Part shown: positions 35,877-45,392 of the stretch, piece after piece
Position numbering within the stretch: position 1 is the first letter of the stretch
Layout: each line of letters opens with the position of its first letter
Assembly: GCA_965205595.1 (NCBI GenBank)
Contig: CBDBHI010000014.1
Span: forward strand, 15,910-79,909
Direction of reading: 5' to 3'
Length of the DNA stretch: 64,000 nucleotides
From: CATQHP01 sp965205595
GTDB lineage: Bacteria; Acidobacteriota; Terriglobia; Bryobacterales; UBA6623
Position numbers and translations under genes: made by a program
Notes under the pieces: generated by a model
Told to the model about the DNA's origin: nothing
Databases searched by the model: none
The model's input: the letters and a program-made list of their open reading frames with translations, nothing else

Positions 35877-36287
35877 ATGGACCAGCAGATCACACTAGAG
35901 GTTGCGGTTCCCGACCGCCAGGTCGTCAAGGAAACGACGACCGACGTACAGCTTCCGCTCACCACCGGGTACAAGGGCGTGCTGCCCGGCCATGCGCCGA
36001 TGATGGCCGAGATTGGTACGGGCGTATTGACGTACAAGTCCGGCGAAGGCAATAAATACCTGGCGCTTGACGGCGGCGTGGTGGAAATCCTGCCGGACTA
36101 CGTGCGCGTGCTGGCGACGACAGCGGAATTCGCCCCCGAGATCGACGCCAAACGGGCGATGCAAGCCCTCGAACGAGCCGACGAGCGGCTCCAACTCGAG
36201 GATCTCGAAGTCGATGTCGAACGGGCGCGAAGAGCGATCGATCGCGCTAAGGCACGTCTAGAAGCGACGAAGCAGCACTCGACCTAA
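35877..36287 (+). CDS. atpC: ATP synthase F1 subunit epsilon
   Basis: Regulatory subunit at the foot of the central stalk, 136 residues. The N-terminal beta sandwich shows VVKETTTDVQLPLTTGYKGVLPGHAPMMAEIGTGVL, and LALDGGVVEILPDYVRVLATTAEFA follows. The C-terminal helical hairpin (about residues 88-136) is rich in Glu, Arg and Ala. The loop where many species have AxEGxxGVLPGH here reads LTTGYKGVLPGH. Last gene of the F1 operon, 12 bp after atpD. Confidence 0.95.
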   Translation: MDQQITLEVAVPDRQVVKETTTDVQLPLTTGYKGVLPGHAPMMAEIGTGVLTYKSGEGNKYLALDGGVVEILPDYVRVLATTAEFAPEIDAKRAMQALERADERLQLEDLEVDVERARRAIDRAKARLEATKQHST

Positions 36288-36336
36288 CAGCCGATGTGTC
36301 TCGACCGGCGCTTTGCTAGCACCCCAGAGACGTCCG

Positions 36337-36371
36337 TCGCTAAGCGGTGCTTCGTGGGCGCCGCTTAGCGA
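36337..36371 (+). repeat. Hairpin downstream of atpC
   Basis: Eleven-base arms TCGCTAAGCGG and CCGCTTAGCGA flank a 13-nt loop, 50 bp after the atpC stop. There is no T tract, so it is at most a weak or factor-assisted terminator or an mRNA 3'-end stabiliser. Confidence 0.6.
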
Positions 36372-36872
36372 ACTCCGCCAACTGCTGCCCGTCGTTCGCG
36401 TAACCCATCCCGAAGACCTGCAAACGCCGGTCGACACCCGGTCGTAAGCAGCAGTAGCGACTGGGTCCATTCTGGTTGTACTTTACATAGGTTTTACAAA
36501 CGCGAAGTTGCCCCCGCCTTAGGCAGCTCGATCGAGCATCTCGTCGAATCTGGCTATCGCGAGGGCAACTACCGCAGAATCTATGAGTTGGCGGAACGTT
36601 TCTGCTCTATCGCTAGCGTTAACGAAACGATCGATCCCTCAGAAACTGCATTTGGATTGCATAGGCGGGGGTCCGCCAAGCTCCCAAAAGTTCGTTGACA
36701 TGAGATGTATAAACTCGTTGCTCTCCATGGCAGTGTGGGCAAATGTAGCCACGCACCGTCATTTGGTTACCGGACTGGCGAAGTTTTTTCCTGTCCGGAA
36801 AATGTCTGGGGTCTGACAGAACAATCGGATTCCATGGTTAGGTCAACAGTCTTATCGCGGTGAGGTAAGTCA
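36372..36872 (+). promoter_or_regulatory. Leader region of the TonB receptor gene
   Basis: About 500 bp without a convincing gene. It should hold the promoter of the receptor gene. GTGAGGTAAG directly before the start at 36873 is a good ribosome-binding site. TTGACA at 36695-36700 has no well-spaced -10 hexamer that I can defend. No riboswitch fold recognised. Confidence 0.4.
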
Positions 36873-39800
36873 ATGAAATTTAGTAGTCATGCGCTCGGCA
36901 AGTTTTTCTTAGCCTTTGCGCTTGTTTTAGTGTTGCCCTCGCTCATGTTCGGGCAAGGGTCCAACGGCACAATTAACGGGACGGTCACCGACGCCACGGG
37001 CGCCGTCATCCCGGGTGCCCAAGTCACGATCATGAACGCCGAGACAGGCGTTGCCAGTACGATCGAGAGCGGTGTCAACGGCACGTTTGCGCTGCCTGTG
37101 GCCGCAGGCCTGTATAACGTCACCGTCGAGTCCGACGGCTTCAAGCAGGCGACTGTCAACGGGTTGCGCGTAAACGTAGCTTCGCATGTCGCACAGACAT
37201 TCGCCCTGGAAATTGGAGCGTTGACCGAAGTTGTCGAAGTGACGGCCGCGCAGTTGCAGATACAGACCACCTCCGGGTCGGTCGGCGCGACGGTTCAGGT
37301 CGAACAGATCCAGGAGCTTCCCCTCCCGAACCGCGACATCTTCAACCTAGTGAACTTGGTTCCCGGCGCGTTCCGGTCCGAATCGAACGGCAACATGTCG
37401 ATCGGCGGCGGACGCACGCGTTCAACGGGTTCGTATATTGACGGCATCAACAACACACGCGGCGGCCTAGGCGTGCAGAACGTGGAAATGTCGCCTCCGG
37501 TGGACTCGATGCAGGAGTTCAAAGTCGAGGTCAACTCGATGGGCGCTAAGTATGGCCGAAGTTCTTCCGGTGTCGTGACAGCGGTCACCCGGAGCGGATC
37601 GAACAATATGCATGGTAGCCTCTATCACTTCATCCGCAACGACGCGTTTGACGCGGCCGGCTGGCAGAATGACTCGAAGCCGAAACTGCGCCACAACAAC
37701 GGCGGCGGATCGATCGGCTTACCGATCGTCAAGAACAAGACGTTTCTCTTCTACAATCTCGACGTTTTCCGGGAGGCGGAGGGCCAGATTCGCACGCGTA
37801 GCGTCGGCCTGCCCGAGTGGCGCAACGGCGACTTTTCGACCGCCACCCGAAACGCGGGCGGCAAGGCCAAGCTGGTTAAGATCTACGACCCCCAGACGCG
37901 CCTGTCCGGGCCGGTGAACAACGGTCGCGACGCGACGCAGTTCCCGAACAACATGATTCCTTCGTCGCGCTTCGATTCGGTCGCCGTCCAGGCGTTGGGT
38001 TTCTTGCCGAATCCGAACCGCACGCCCAACAACCTCAATAACAATGCAGGCAACTGGCGAGAGCAGACGAGCAGAAATCGGGACCGCAACTACCACACCT
38101 TCAAGCTGGATCACAACTTCAGCGACAAATACCGCACCTTCGTGCGGATGATCCTGACCAGCCCCGACAAAACCATCACCGGCTATTCCCAAGGCTACGG
38201 CGTCGCCGATCAGAATGGCCTCGATATCCTAAATGTGCGGCAGAACTGGGGCTGGAGCCAGACCTACACCTTCTCGCCGACCTTCTTCGTTACGGGACTC
38301 ATCGGGTTGAACCGCGTGTCGGTTGACCGTAAGTCAGGCGACTGCTGCGACACGAACTATGCCCAGCAGTTCGGCATACCTGGTTTGGAACAGGGCGGTG
38401 AGGTGTTCCCGCGGTTCAACATTCAGGGCGGGCGCGTACCGGTGAACCAGTTCGGCGCGGTCGGCAATGCCAATCGTTTCGCGGTCTTCACAAACTTTGA
38501 TTTTGAAGCGAACTTCACAAAGGTCAAGGGCGATCACACGATTACCTTTGGTGCCAAGTACACAGCCTTCCAAGGCAACGAAGTCAGCCGTCAGCGGCCG
38601 AGCGGCAGCTGGCGCATTCAAGGCAACCTCACGCGCTTCCGCCCGACAGGCGGCGGGCGCAACAACAACACGGGCGTCAACCTAGCCGACTTCTTGCTGG
38701 GACACATCTGGAATCTGGATACCCGCGTTGCGCCGGGCATCGGCAAACGCATCAAGTACTACTCCGGATATGTGCAGGATGACTGGAAGGTTAACCCGCG
38801 TCTGACGTTGAATCTCGGCTTCCGCTACGAGATCGAGACGCCGATTACCGAGGTTGGCGGTCGTGTGAACGGCTTCTGTCAGTTTTGCCCGCATCCGCTG
38901 GCAGGTCAGAACGGCATTCGTGAAAACGCGATCGGGAAGGTGCTGTTCCGGAACCGCGATGGAACGGGCAAGTACCTGTGGAACACCGACAAGAACAATT
39001 GGGCGCCTCGCTTCGGTTTTGCGCTGCGCTTGAAGGAAGACGATTCGCTGGTACTCCGCGGAGGCTTCGGAGTCTTCTTCGGCAATCCGTACGACCGCAA
39101 TACGATTCAGCCTGGACGTGCCGGATTCGACAACATCTTCCGCATCCGCGGCGGCGCTAAGTTCTTCCTCCGCGACGGCGTTCCCGCCGGCGCCTTGGAT
39201 GACATTCCGGAATCAGAACTCAATGGCGGATTCGGTTCCGTCGGAACCCGGTTCCCGACCTCGACTATTCAGTTCTGGGACCAGGCCCGTAAGATGCCGT
39301 ATTCACAGAACTTTAACCTGACATTGCAGACACGCTGGAAGGGCGTACTGTGGGACTTCGGCTTTCTCGGCGCTCTGGCGCGTCAACAGTCGATTGCCGC
39401 CATCAACCTCAACCAAATTCGTCCCGAGGACTTGCCGGCGGCGAATGCGAAAGGCGCCAACATTGAGGACTTCCGCCAGTGGTCCGCTTTCTCGGGGTCA
39501 CAAGACCTGATCCAGTTGGAGTCGCCGAACTGGGGAGTTTCGAACTACTACGCCTTGACCTTCAAGTCGGAGAAGCGCTACCAGAACGGCCTCGGGTGGA
39601 CGATCGCCTACACCCACACGCAGTGGATCGACAACATCCGCTTCATCGGCGATGCGGATACGTTTGGCGACGACGACAACCCGCAGAACATCTTCGACTT
39701 TAAGAGTGAACGCGCGAAATCGGTCAATGGTCTGCCTCACCGCATTGTGATGGCGCCGATCCTCGATCTCCCGTTCGGTCGAGGCCGCAAGTGGGGCCAG

Positions 39801-40313
39801 AACTGGGGCAAGGTTCTGAACGCCGTTGCGGGCGGCTGGCAGTTGGCTACGGTTGGTACGCTGCGCACTGGCGGCTACATGGGCGTCACTGTCGACGGTG
39901 GCCCCAACCTCCGCGGCGACGCGGCGACCAACGTCACGCTCCGGCCGAACCTGACCCTTCAGGGCTTCGATGCATCCAATCAGGGCCAAGCGGCCGAAGG
40001 CATTATCGGCCTCAACTGGTTGAATGCGGGCGCGTTCGAGAATCCGGATCCGTTTACGTTAGGCAATGCGGCGCGCACTCTTCCGGGTCTCCGCGGACCG
40101 TGGCGTGGCGGCTTCGACGTAATGTTGGCGAAGAACTTCCGCTGGGGCGAGAACTGGCGCGCTCAGTTCCGCTGGGAAGCGTTCGACTTCACCAACACGC
40201 CGGCGTTTCAGATCCCCAACACCTCGTTCGGCAGCGGCAACTTTGGTGTCGTCACCTCGACGCTACCCAACAGCCGTCGCATCATGCAATTGGGTCTAAG
40301 AATCACCTTCTAA
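36873..40313 (+). CDS. Oar-like TonB-dependent receptor with carboxypeptidase-regulatory domain
   Basis: Outer-membrane protein of 1146 residues. A signal peptide (FFLAFALVLVLPSLMFGQG) is followed by a carboxypeptidase regulatory-like beta domain, about residues 31-115: NGTINGTVTDATGAVIPGAQVTI, AGLYNVTVESDGFKQ. A plug domain follows with QIQELPLPNRDIFNLVNLVPGA and GGGRTRSTGSYIDGINN, then a long beta barrel with many aromatic Asn- and Asp-rich loops, ending RRIMQLGLRITF with the C-terminal aromatic residue expected for barrel insertion. Such giant receptors are expanded in Acidobacteria and are thought to import glycans or peptides; the ligand is unknown. A strong terminator follows. Confidence 0.92.
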   Translation: MKFSSHALGKFFLAFALVLVLPSLMFGQGSNGTINGTVTDATGAVIPGAQVTIMNAETGVASTIESGVNGTFALPVAAGLYNVTVESDGFKQATVNGLRVNVASHVAQTFALEIGALTEVVEVTAAQLQIQTTSGSVGATVQVEQIQELPLPNRDIFNLVNLVPGAFRSESNGNMSIGGGRTRSTGSYIDGINNTRGGLGVQNVEMSPPVDSMQEFKVEVNSMGAKYGRSSSGVVTAVTRSGSNNMHGSLYHFIRNDAFDAAGWQNDSKPKLRHNNGGGSIGLPIVKNKTFLFYNLDVFREAEGQIRTRSVGLPEWRNGDFSTATRNAGGKAKLVKIYDPQTRLSGPVNNGRDATQFPNNMIPSSRFDSVAVQALGFLPNPNRTPNNLNNNAGNWREQTSRNRDRNYHTFKLDHNFSDKYRTFVRMILTSPDKTITGYSQGYGVADQNGLDILNVRQNWGWSQTYTFSPTFFVTGLIGLNRVSVDRKSGDCCDTNYAQQFGIPGLEQGGEVFPRFNIQGGRVPVNQFGAVGNANRFAVFTNFDFEANFTKVKGDHTITFGAKYTAFQGNEVSRQRPSGSWRIQGNLTRFRPTGGGRNNNTGVNLADFLLGHIWNLDTRVAPGIGKRIKYYSGYVQDDWKVNPRLTLNLGFRYEIETPITEVGGRVNGFCQFCPHPLAGQNGIRENAIGKVLFRNRDGTGKYLWNTDKNNWAPRFGFALRLKEDDSLVLRGGFGVFFGNPYDRNTIQPGRAGFDNIFRIRGGAKFFLRDGVPAGALDDIPESELNGGFGSVGTRFPTSTIQFWDQARKMPYSQNFNLTLQTRWKGVLWDFGFLGALARQQSIAAINLNQIRPEDLPAANAKGANIEDFRQWSAFSGSQDLIQLESPNWGVSNYYALTFKSEKRYQNGLGWTIAYTHTQWIDNIRFIGDADTFGDDDNPQNIFDFKSERAKSVNGLPHRIVMAPILDLPFGRGRKWGQNWGKVLNAVAGGWQLATVGTLRTGGYMGVTVDGGPNLRGDAATNVTLRPNLTLQGFDASNQGQAAEGIIGLNWLNAGAFENPDPFTLGNAARTLPGLRGPWRGGFDVMLAKNFRWGENWRAQFRWEAFDFTNTPAFQIPNTSFGSGNFGVVTSTLPNSRRIMQLGLRITF

Positions 40314-40342
40314 GCTCAACCAGCACAACCAACCATCCAGCA

Positions 40343-40373
40343 AGCGGGCCCCGAGAAATCGGGGCCCGCTTTT
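40343..40373 (+). terminator. Rho-independent terminator after the TonB receptor gene
   Basis: A perfect 12-bp GC-rich stem (AGCGGGCCCCGA and TCGGGGCCCGCT) with a GAAA tetraloop is followed by TTTT. It lies 29 bp after the receptor stop codon. Confidence 0.93.
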
Positions 40374-40783
40374 GTCTGCGCGCGCGGAGCGATTGGCCGC
40401 CGGAATGACCTGGATGTTTGTTGATCAGTGAGCCGGATGATCGTATCAGAAGCGGCCGATCGGGTGACTCGAACGCTAATATCGACGTGCTACTAAACCC
40501 ATTTTTATCAATGAAACTGGGAGAATGGCAAGCACCGTAATCCCTGCCGCCGGTACCGCGCTCAATAGCAACCAATACCCTCCAGCGACCATTTTCCTCG
40601 TCCACGAGGGTCGCCGTTGTACCAACGCTGCACCCGGTCCATACGTAGAACAGCACGGACAACTAGGGTCTTCGCCGAATCAACGCTTTTAGCCGACTCG
40701 GCATACGCTTTCTATGACCCCGGAGTATTTCTATATGAGTACGCCGAAGGGCAGCGGCGACGTGCATTTCGCGGCAAGAATCG
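40374..40783 (+). other. Intergenic region before the truncated sensor gene
   Basis: About 410 bp with short open stretches on both strands but no family similarity or coding character that I trust. It probably carries the promoter of the sensor gene that starts at 40784. Confidence 0.35.
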
Positions 40784-42688
40784 ATGGCGTTTTCTCTCGC
40801 GAAAGTTTTCGGAAGTTGGTGGAGTCCCCTTCGCCGGCCCCGTCTACCCGAACTGGTTCTAGCTGCTGCCGCGCTACTAGCCTTGATCGCTCCTACCTGG
40901 TGGAGCGGCTACCCCGACGACGAGCAGCGTCGTGCGGAGGTTGCCCTCGTTCTGCGGACGGCAGTCGATGAAAGTCGTCGAGTCGTTCGGGAATGGTCCG
41001 AAGGGATTCGTCTACGGGCCAGTCTAGCCGTTGAATCTCCGGCACTGCGGAAAGAAGCACTGGCGCGGATTCGGGATTTCGATCGCGGTCACGATCTCTC
41101 AGCGGAGTCGCTTGAGGAGCTACAAGCGACGGTCAAGTCCAGCGCCCCGATCGCCGATGGACCCGACGTTCCGATCGGATTTCGGGTGCTCGACTCTCGC
41201 GGCATTGTAGTGGCTTCTGATTCTAGTTTCGTAGCGCAAGCCTTCGATGAGATTCCGGCCGAAAAGTTGGTGGCCGCGCTGCGCGCACAAACGATTGTCA
41301 GCGCCGCCAAAGAGACGCCAGACAGCGGGGAGTCGGGCCGTTGGCCGATCTGGATACTCGCCCCACTACGGAGCCAAGCAGAAGGGCACCCGATCGCCGG
41401 AGTGATCGCACTTGAATATGACGCGGCGGCCGCCGTCAGGCTGGCTGTCGAAAGTGCTGACGGCGCGCATTGGAAAACGATCGCGATAGCTAGGAGCGGC
41501 TCGACGATCGGCCCAGTTCGTGATAACGCATCTCAAACTTCGGTCGAGTGCGACGGCGAAACTCTGCTGTTTCAAGCCGATCAAAGCCCCGTTACCATTG
41601 CGGCGGGTTCCGCCGGGGCAATCTGGGCTGGCGAGCAGATCCGCCTATATCTGGACGGCGTGGAAGACTGCCATGGAGTGAAATCGGTCGCCGCTTGGGG
41701 CACGGTCAGCGACATCGGGTTGGGCATGCTAACGACGCTACCTTATGACGAGGCGTTCGACCAATCAATACAGTTCAGCCGTGTGCTCCCGATTCTGCTA
41801 TTGCTCCTGGGCCTGTCGATGTTCTTCGAGGCCTCCAGAACCGGTACTGCTGAGCGGCTGTCGAACGGTGAAAGCCGCGAGACTGTCCGAGCTTCGACTC
41901 GCAGTGGCTTGGCTTGGGGAATCCTCGCGGCTTCTTTGGTGGTGACCGGCGTCCTCTACCTAACAATCAGAGATCAAGTCGAAGAGTCAAATCGGCAGCA
42001 GCTGGAACACGAAGCCGGGCATATTCAATCTCGACTAGTTGAACGGGCTCGCTTGTACACCTACGCTTTCGAAATTCTTGGGTCCTCTTTGTCCACCCGG
42101 CGAAACTTGAACCAGTCCGAATTCAATCAATTGGCAGAACCACTGCTCACGTCAAGTATCACGCCCGGGGTCGAAAGGGTGGACTACATACGGGCGGAGC
42201 ATAGTTCCCTCGGCCGCGTGAGCCAAGGATCTGGCGAAGCATTCTTGACCTACGCGCCCTCCGGCTGGCCACTAGTACCGGAAGTCATCGACGCCGCAAA
42301 CGCCGCGAGAGCCGGCCGTGCGACGGTATTTGGCGAACCACTTTCGCTAAACGCGGGTGGCGCGCGCGGGCAAAAGCTACTTGTCGTAAGTCCTGCCTAC
42401 GATCGCTCGACCGTCTCACCCGACATCAATGAGGCGACGGAACTACACGGGTGGTTCGTCGCCGTTGTGGCGCCAGATGCATTTTTCAAAGGCTTAGGAC
42501 CGGCGGACTTCAACCTGGAATTCGCCCTGTTCGAAGACACTGCGGATTTCTCTCCGGCACTGATTTACGACAGTGACGGCGGATTGAGTAACACTTCCGA
42601 AACTGCCGGCGAGACGGAAAACTTCAAGGCGACAGTGAGCGTACCCGGCCGCGACTGGCTTATGTCAGTCGACGGCCAATCGGGAATA
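40784..42688 (+). pseudogene. Membrane sensor protein (double extracytoplasmic sensor, CHASE-like), 3' end removed by IS21
   Basis: A 635-residue fragment. A membrane helix (about residues 22-42, LPELVLAAAALLALIAPTWW) is followed by a roughly 290-residue extracytoplasmic domain resembling a Cache sensor. A second helix pair (LPILLLLLGLSMF near 345 and GILAASLVVTGVLYLTI near 380) leads to a CHASE-like domain (HEAGHIQSRLVERARLYTYAFEILGSSLSTRRNLNQSEFNQL). The frame ends at the TGA made by the first three bases of IS21 copy 1, in the middle of the CHASE region's end, so the output domain (presumably a histidine kinase or diguanylate cyclase) is missing and is not found on the other side of the element. 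The remaining part could still be expressed. Confidence 0.75.
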
Positions 42689-42812
42689 TGAGAACGGCGG
42701 AGCGAAACTAGACCATAGAGCGGCGAATCGAAGCTGCTTTTGGGCGGAGTAAAAGTAGACCGTCCGAGTGGTCCAGCGAACATTCCTGTGGTGTTTGTGG
42801 GACACGAGAGGG

Positions 42813-44312
42813 ATGTATCGCGTGGAGCTATACGCTCAAGTACGGCGCAGTGTCTTTGTCGAAGGGCTCAGTGAGCGCGAGGCCGCCAAACGGTTTGGCC
42901 TGGCGCGAGGGACGGTGCGCAAGATGTTGCGCTACGCCACTCCGCCGGGCTATCGGCGGCGCCAACCAGCGCAGAGGCCGAAGCTGGATCCCTTCACCGG
43001 AATCGTCGATCAGATCCTCATCGACGATCAGGAACGTCCGAAGAAACAACGCCACACCGCAAAACGCATCTTCGACCGCTTGCGCGACGAGTACGATTTC
43101 ACCGGCGGTTACACGATCGTCAAGGACTATGTTCGCGACAAGAAGCTCGGCGGGCAAGAGATGTTCGTGCCGCTGGTGCATCCGGCGGGCGATGCCCAGG
43201 CCGACTGCGGTGAAGCTCTGGTGGTCATTGACGGCGTACAGCGCAAGGCGCACTACTTGGTGGTCGATCTGCCGCCTAGCGATGACGCTTTCGTAAAAGC
43301 TTTCCCGGCCGCGACGACGGAAGCGTTTTGCGAGGGGCACAACGCAGCGTTTCGGTACTTCGGCGGCGTGCCACGCAGCATCCTCTACGACAACACGACC
43401 TTGGCGCTGGCGAGGATTCTGGGCGACGGCAGGCGCAAGCGGACCAGGGTGTTCAGTGAACTGCAGTCGCACTATTTATTCTCCGATCGTTTCGGGCGTC
43501 CGGGCAAAGGCAACGACAAGGGAAAGGTGGAAGGACTGGTCGGTTATGCCCGGCGGAACTTCATGGTGCCGGCGCCAAGGTTTCCAAGCTGGGAAGCGTT
43601 CAACGAGCAGCTCGAAGCGCAGTGCCTCAACAATCGTAAGCGGCGCTTGCGGCGGCACACCGAAACGATTGAGGAACGTTTCAAGCGTGACCGCCAAGCG
43701 TTGTTGCCCTTGCCGCCCACGCCCTATGACGCCTGCGACAAACGCACCACGCGGGTGACGTCGCTGTCATTGGTGCGCTATCGCGCCAACGACTACTCGG
43801 TGCCCACACGCTACGGACATCGCCAGGTGTTGCTGAAAGGCTACGTCGATGAAATCGTGATCTGTTGTGGCAGCGAAGAGATCGCGCGCCACCGGCGCAG
43901 TTACGAACGCGAAGAGTTGATCTTCGATCCGCTGCATTACCTAGCACTGCTGGAACGCAAGACCAACGCGCTCGATCAAGCGGCCCCGTTGGCGGGCTGG
44001 GAGCTGCCCGAACAGTTCCCGTGCTTGAGACGTTTGCTCGAGGCACGGTTGGGAAAGCCAGGCAAGCGCGAGTACGTGCGGGTATTGCGATGACTGGAGG
44101 ACTTCCGATTCGAGCACGTTGCCGCGGCGGTGCGCCAAGCCTGCGAGTTGGGAGCGATTGGCTTGGATGCAGTCAGGCACTTAGTGCTGTGCCGCATCGA
44201 GCAACGGCCGCCGCGCTTGGACTTGACGAAGTATCCGCACCTGCCGGCAGCCCAGGTGGAGCAAACCTCCGCTGCGGACTATTTGGCACTGCCGGCACAA
44301 GGAGGGGGGTAA
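42813..44312 (+). CDS. istA: IstA transposase of IS21 copy 1, with an in-frame TGA at codon 427
   Basis: DDE transposase. The ATG at 42813 (MYRVELYAQVRR) is preceded by GAGAGGG; an upstream in-frame GTG is less likely. An N-terminal helix-turn-helix (SEREAAKRFGLARGTVRKML) is followed by the integrase core with QADCGEALVVIDG (first Asp), SILYDNTTLA (second Asp) and GNDKGKVEGLVGYARR (Glu). Reading meets TGA at 44091-44093, but the same frame continues LEDFRFEHVAAAVRQACELGAIGLDAVRHLVLCRIE to a TAA at 44310-44312, giving about 499 residues, the normal IstA length. The stop therefore removes 73 C-terminal residues unless it is read through. The same TGA is in copy 2. The TAA overlaps the istB ATG. 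Confidence 0.88.
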
Positions 44313-45073
44313 TGGCGAGGTCGAAACTTCTGCTCGAAGCGCATTTGAAAGCGTTGCGGCTGCCAACCTTCCTGCGCGAGTACGACAAACTGGCGCGGCA
44401 ATGCGCCGCCGAGAGCTTGGATTCGAGGAGCTTCCCGCAACAACTCTGCGAGCTGGAACTGCTCGACCGTGAACAGCGGGCCACCGAGCGCCGCAGCAAG
44501 GCCGCGAAGTTTCCCGTGACCAAGAGTCTGGACACTTTCGACTTCCCGTCCTTGCCGGCGTTGAACAAGAAGCTGGTGCTGGAACTGGCGCGCTGTGAGT
44601 TTATCGACCGCCGCGAAAACGTGCCGGCACTGGGTAATTCCGGCACGGGCAAAACGCACATCGGCTTGGCGTTGGGACTGGCGGCTTGTCAGCGCGGCTA
44701 TCGAACACGCTTCACAACAGCGGCGGCACTGGTCAATGAGCTGCTCGAAGCCCGAGATGAACGGCGCTTGCTGCGATGTCAAAAGCAGTTGGCCAAGCAG
44801 GATCTGCTGATCGTCGATGAACTGGGCTACGTGCCGCTATCGAAGACCGGAGCGGAGTTATTGTTCGAAGTGTTTTCCCAGCGCTACGAACAGGGCTCGA
44901 CGCTGGTCACCTCGAATCTGCCGTTTAACGAATGGACGGAGGTCTTCGGCTCCGAGCGGCTGACCGGCGCCCTGCTCGATCGCCTCACGCACCACGTTCA
45001 TATTCTAGAGCTGAACGGCGAAAGCTTCCGTCTGATCCAGAGCAAGAAGAAGCGGGCTCACTCTTTGGGCTGA
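44312..45073 (+). CDS. istB: IstB helper ATPase of IS21 copy 1
   Basis: AAA+ ATPase that assists IstA in target choice, 253 residues. The start is the ATG at 44312 in TAATG, right after GGAGGGGGG, a very strong ribosome site. Walker A is GNSGTGKT at residues 108-115, Walker B LLIVDELGY, and the sensor region is TLVTSNLPFNEWTEVFGSERLTGALLDRLTHHVHIL. The N-terminal domain contains LKALRLPTFLREYDKLARQ. The C-terminal tail is RLIQSKKKRAHSLG. The frame is complete. Confidence 0.95.
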   Translation: MARSKLLLEAHLKALRLPTFLREYDKLARQCAAESLDSRSFPQQLCELELLDREQRATERRSKAAKFPVTKSLDTFDFPSLPALNKKLVLELARCEFIDRRENVPALGNSGTGKTHIGLALGLAACQRGYRTRFTTAAALVNELLEARDERRLLRCQKQLAKQDLLIVDELGYVPLSKTGAELLFEVFSQRYEQGSTLVTSNLPFNEWTEVFGSERLTGALLDRLTHHVHILELNGESFRLIQSKKKRAHSLG

Positions 45074-45090
45074 CCCACCGGCCACTCGCC

Positions 45091-45175
45091 CGGTTTTCGT
45101 GGGACGGCCTCCACTACGCCTGGGCCGCCCTAAAGGGCGACCGCAGGCTCCGTTCCAGCCGTCCCACGAAAACCG
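45091..45175 (+). repeat. 17-bp inverted repeat at the 3' end of IS21 copy 1
   Basis: CGGTTTTCGTGGGACGG at 45091-45107 pairs perfectly with CCGTCCCACGAAAACCG at 45159-45175; an inner CGCCCTAAAGGGCG can form a second small hairpin. It lies between istB and the right terminus. Possible roles are transcription termination or shielding from outside transcription. Confidence 0.85.
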
Positions 45176-45242
45176 CTACCCCTTCACCAACTGGTCTACT
45201 TTTGCTCCGCCGAAGTGGTCCAAATTTACTCCGCCCTTGACA

Positions 45243-45388
45243 TTTCACTTCCCCCCGGCAGGTGCGCGAGGCCATCGACAGCTTCGTCCGCGTCTACAAC
45301 TCCAAGGCTACTCCGTTCGAATGGACCAAGACCGTCGTAGCCCCTCGTTCCCTCGCCAGTAAATATTCTAACTTACGCAACTAAGTAC
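45243..45388 (+). mobile_element. 146-bp remnant of the IS630 element
   Basis: This matches positions 21662-21807 of the complete IS630 copy in reverse orientation, with two base differences seen. It holds the last part of the transposase gene and one terminus, followed by TA (45389-45390). It starts at the first base after the CA end of IS21 copy 1; the other part of this IS630 copy is absent. Confidence 0.93.
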
Positions 45389-45392
45389 TAGG

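Larger units (their letters stand above)
42689..45242 (+). mobile_element. IS21-family insertion sequence, copy 1
   Basis: A 2554-bp element with istA and istB, bounded by TG at 42689 and CA at 45242, as in the IS21 family. The ends carry related repeats: left TGAGAACGGCGGAGCGAAAC and, inward, GGGCGGAGTAAAAGTAGACC; right end on the other strand TGTCAAGGGCGGAGTAAATT and CGGCGGAGCAAAAGTAGACC. Copy 2 is at 54191-56744, has the same length and orientation, and I see only two base differences (codon for R or Q just before the istA TGA, and CAC or CAG near 44238). No target duplication is seen: the left flank is the sensor gene, the right flank the inside of an IS630 copy. Confidence 0.95.

Noticed and set aside
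44091..44093. UGA recoded as Trp or selenocysteine in istA
   Set aside because: UGA ends other genes here (for example nqrC and apbE), and IstA proteins have a hydrophobic residue rather than Cys at this place; no SECIS-like hairpin follows.
42680..45250. Target-site duplication around IS21 copy 1
   Set aside because: Left flank GGGAATA and right flank TTTCACT do not match, nor do they match the flanks of copy 2.
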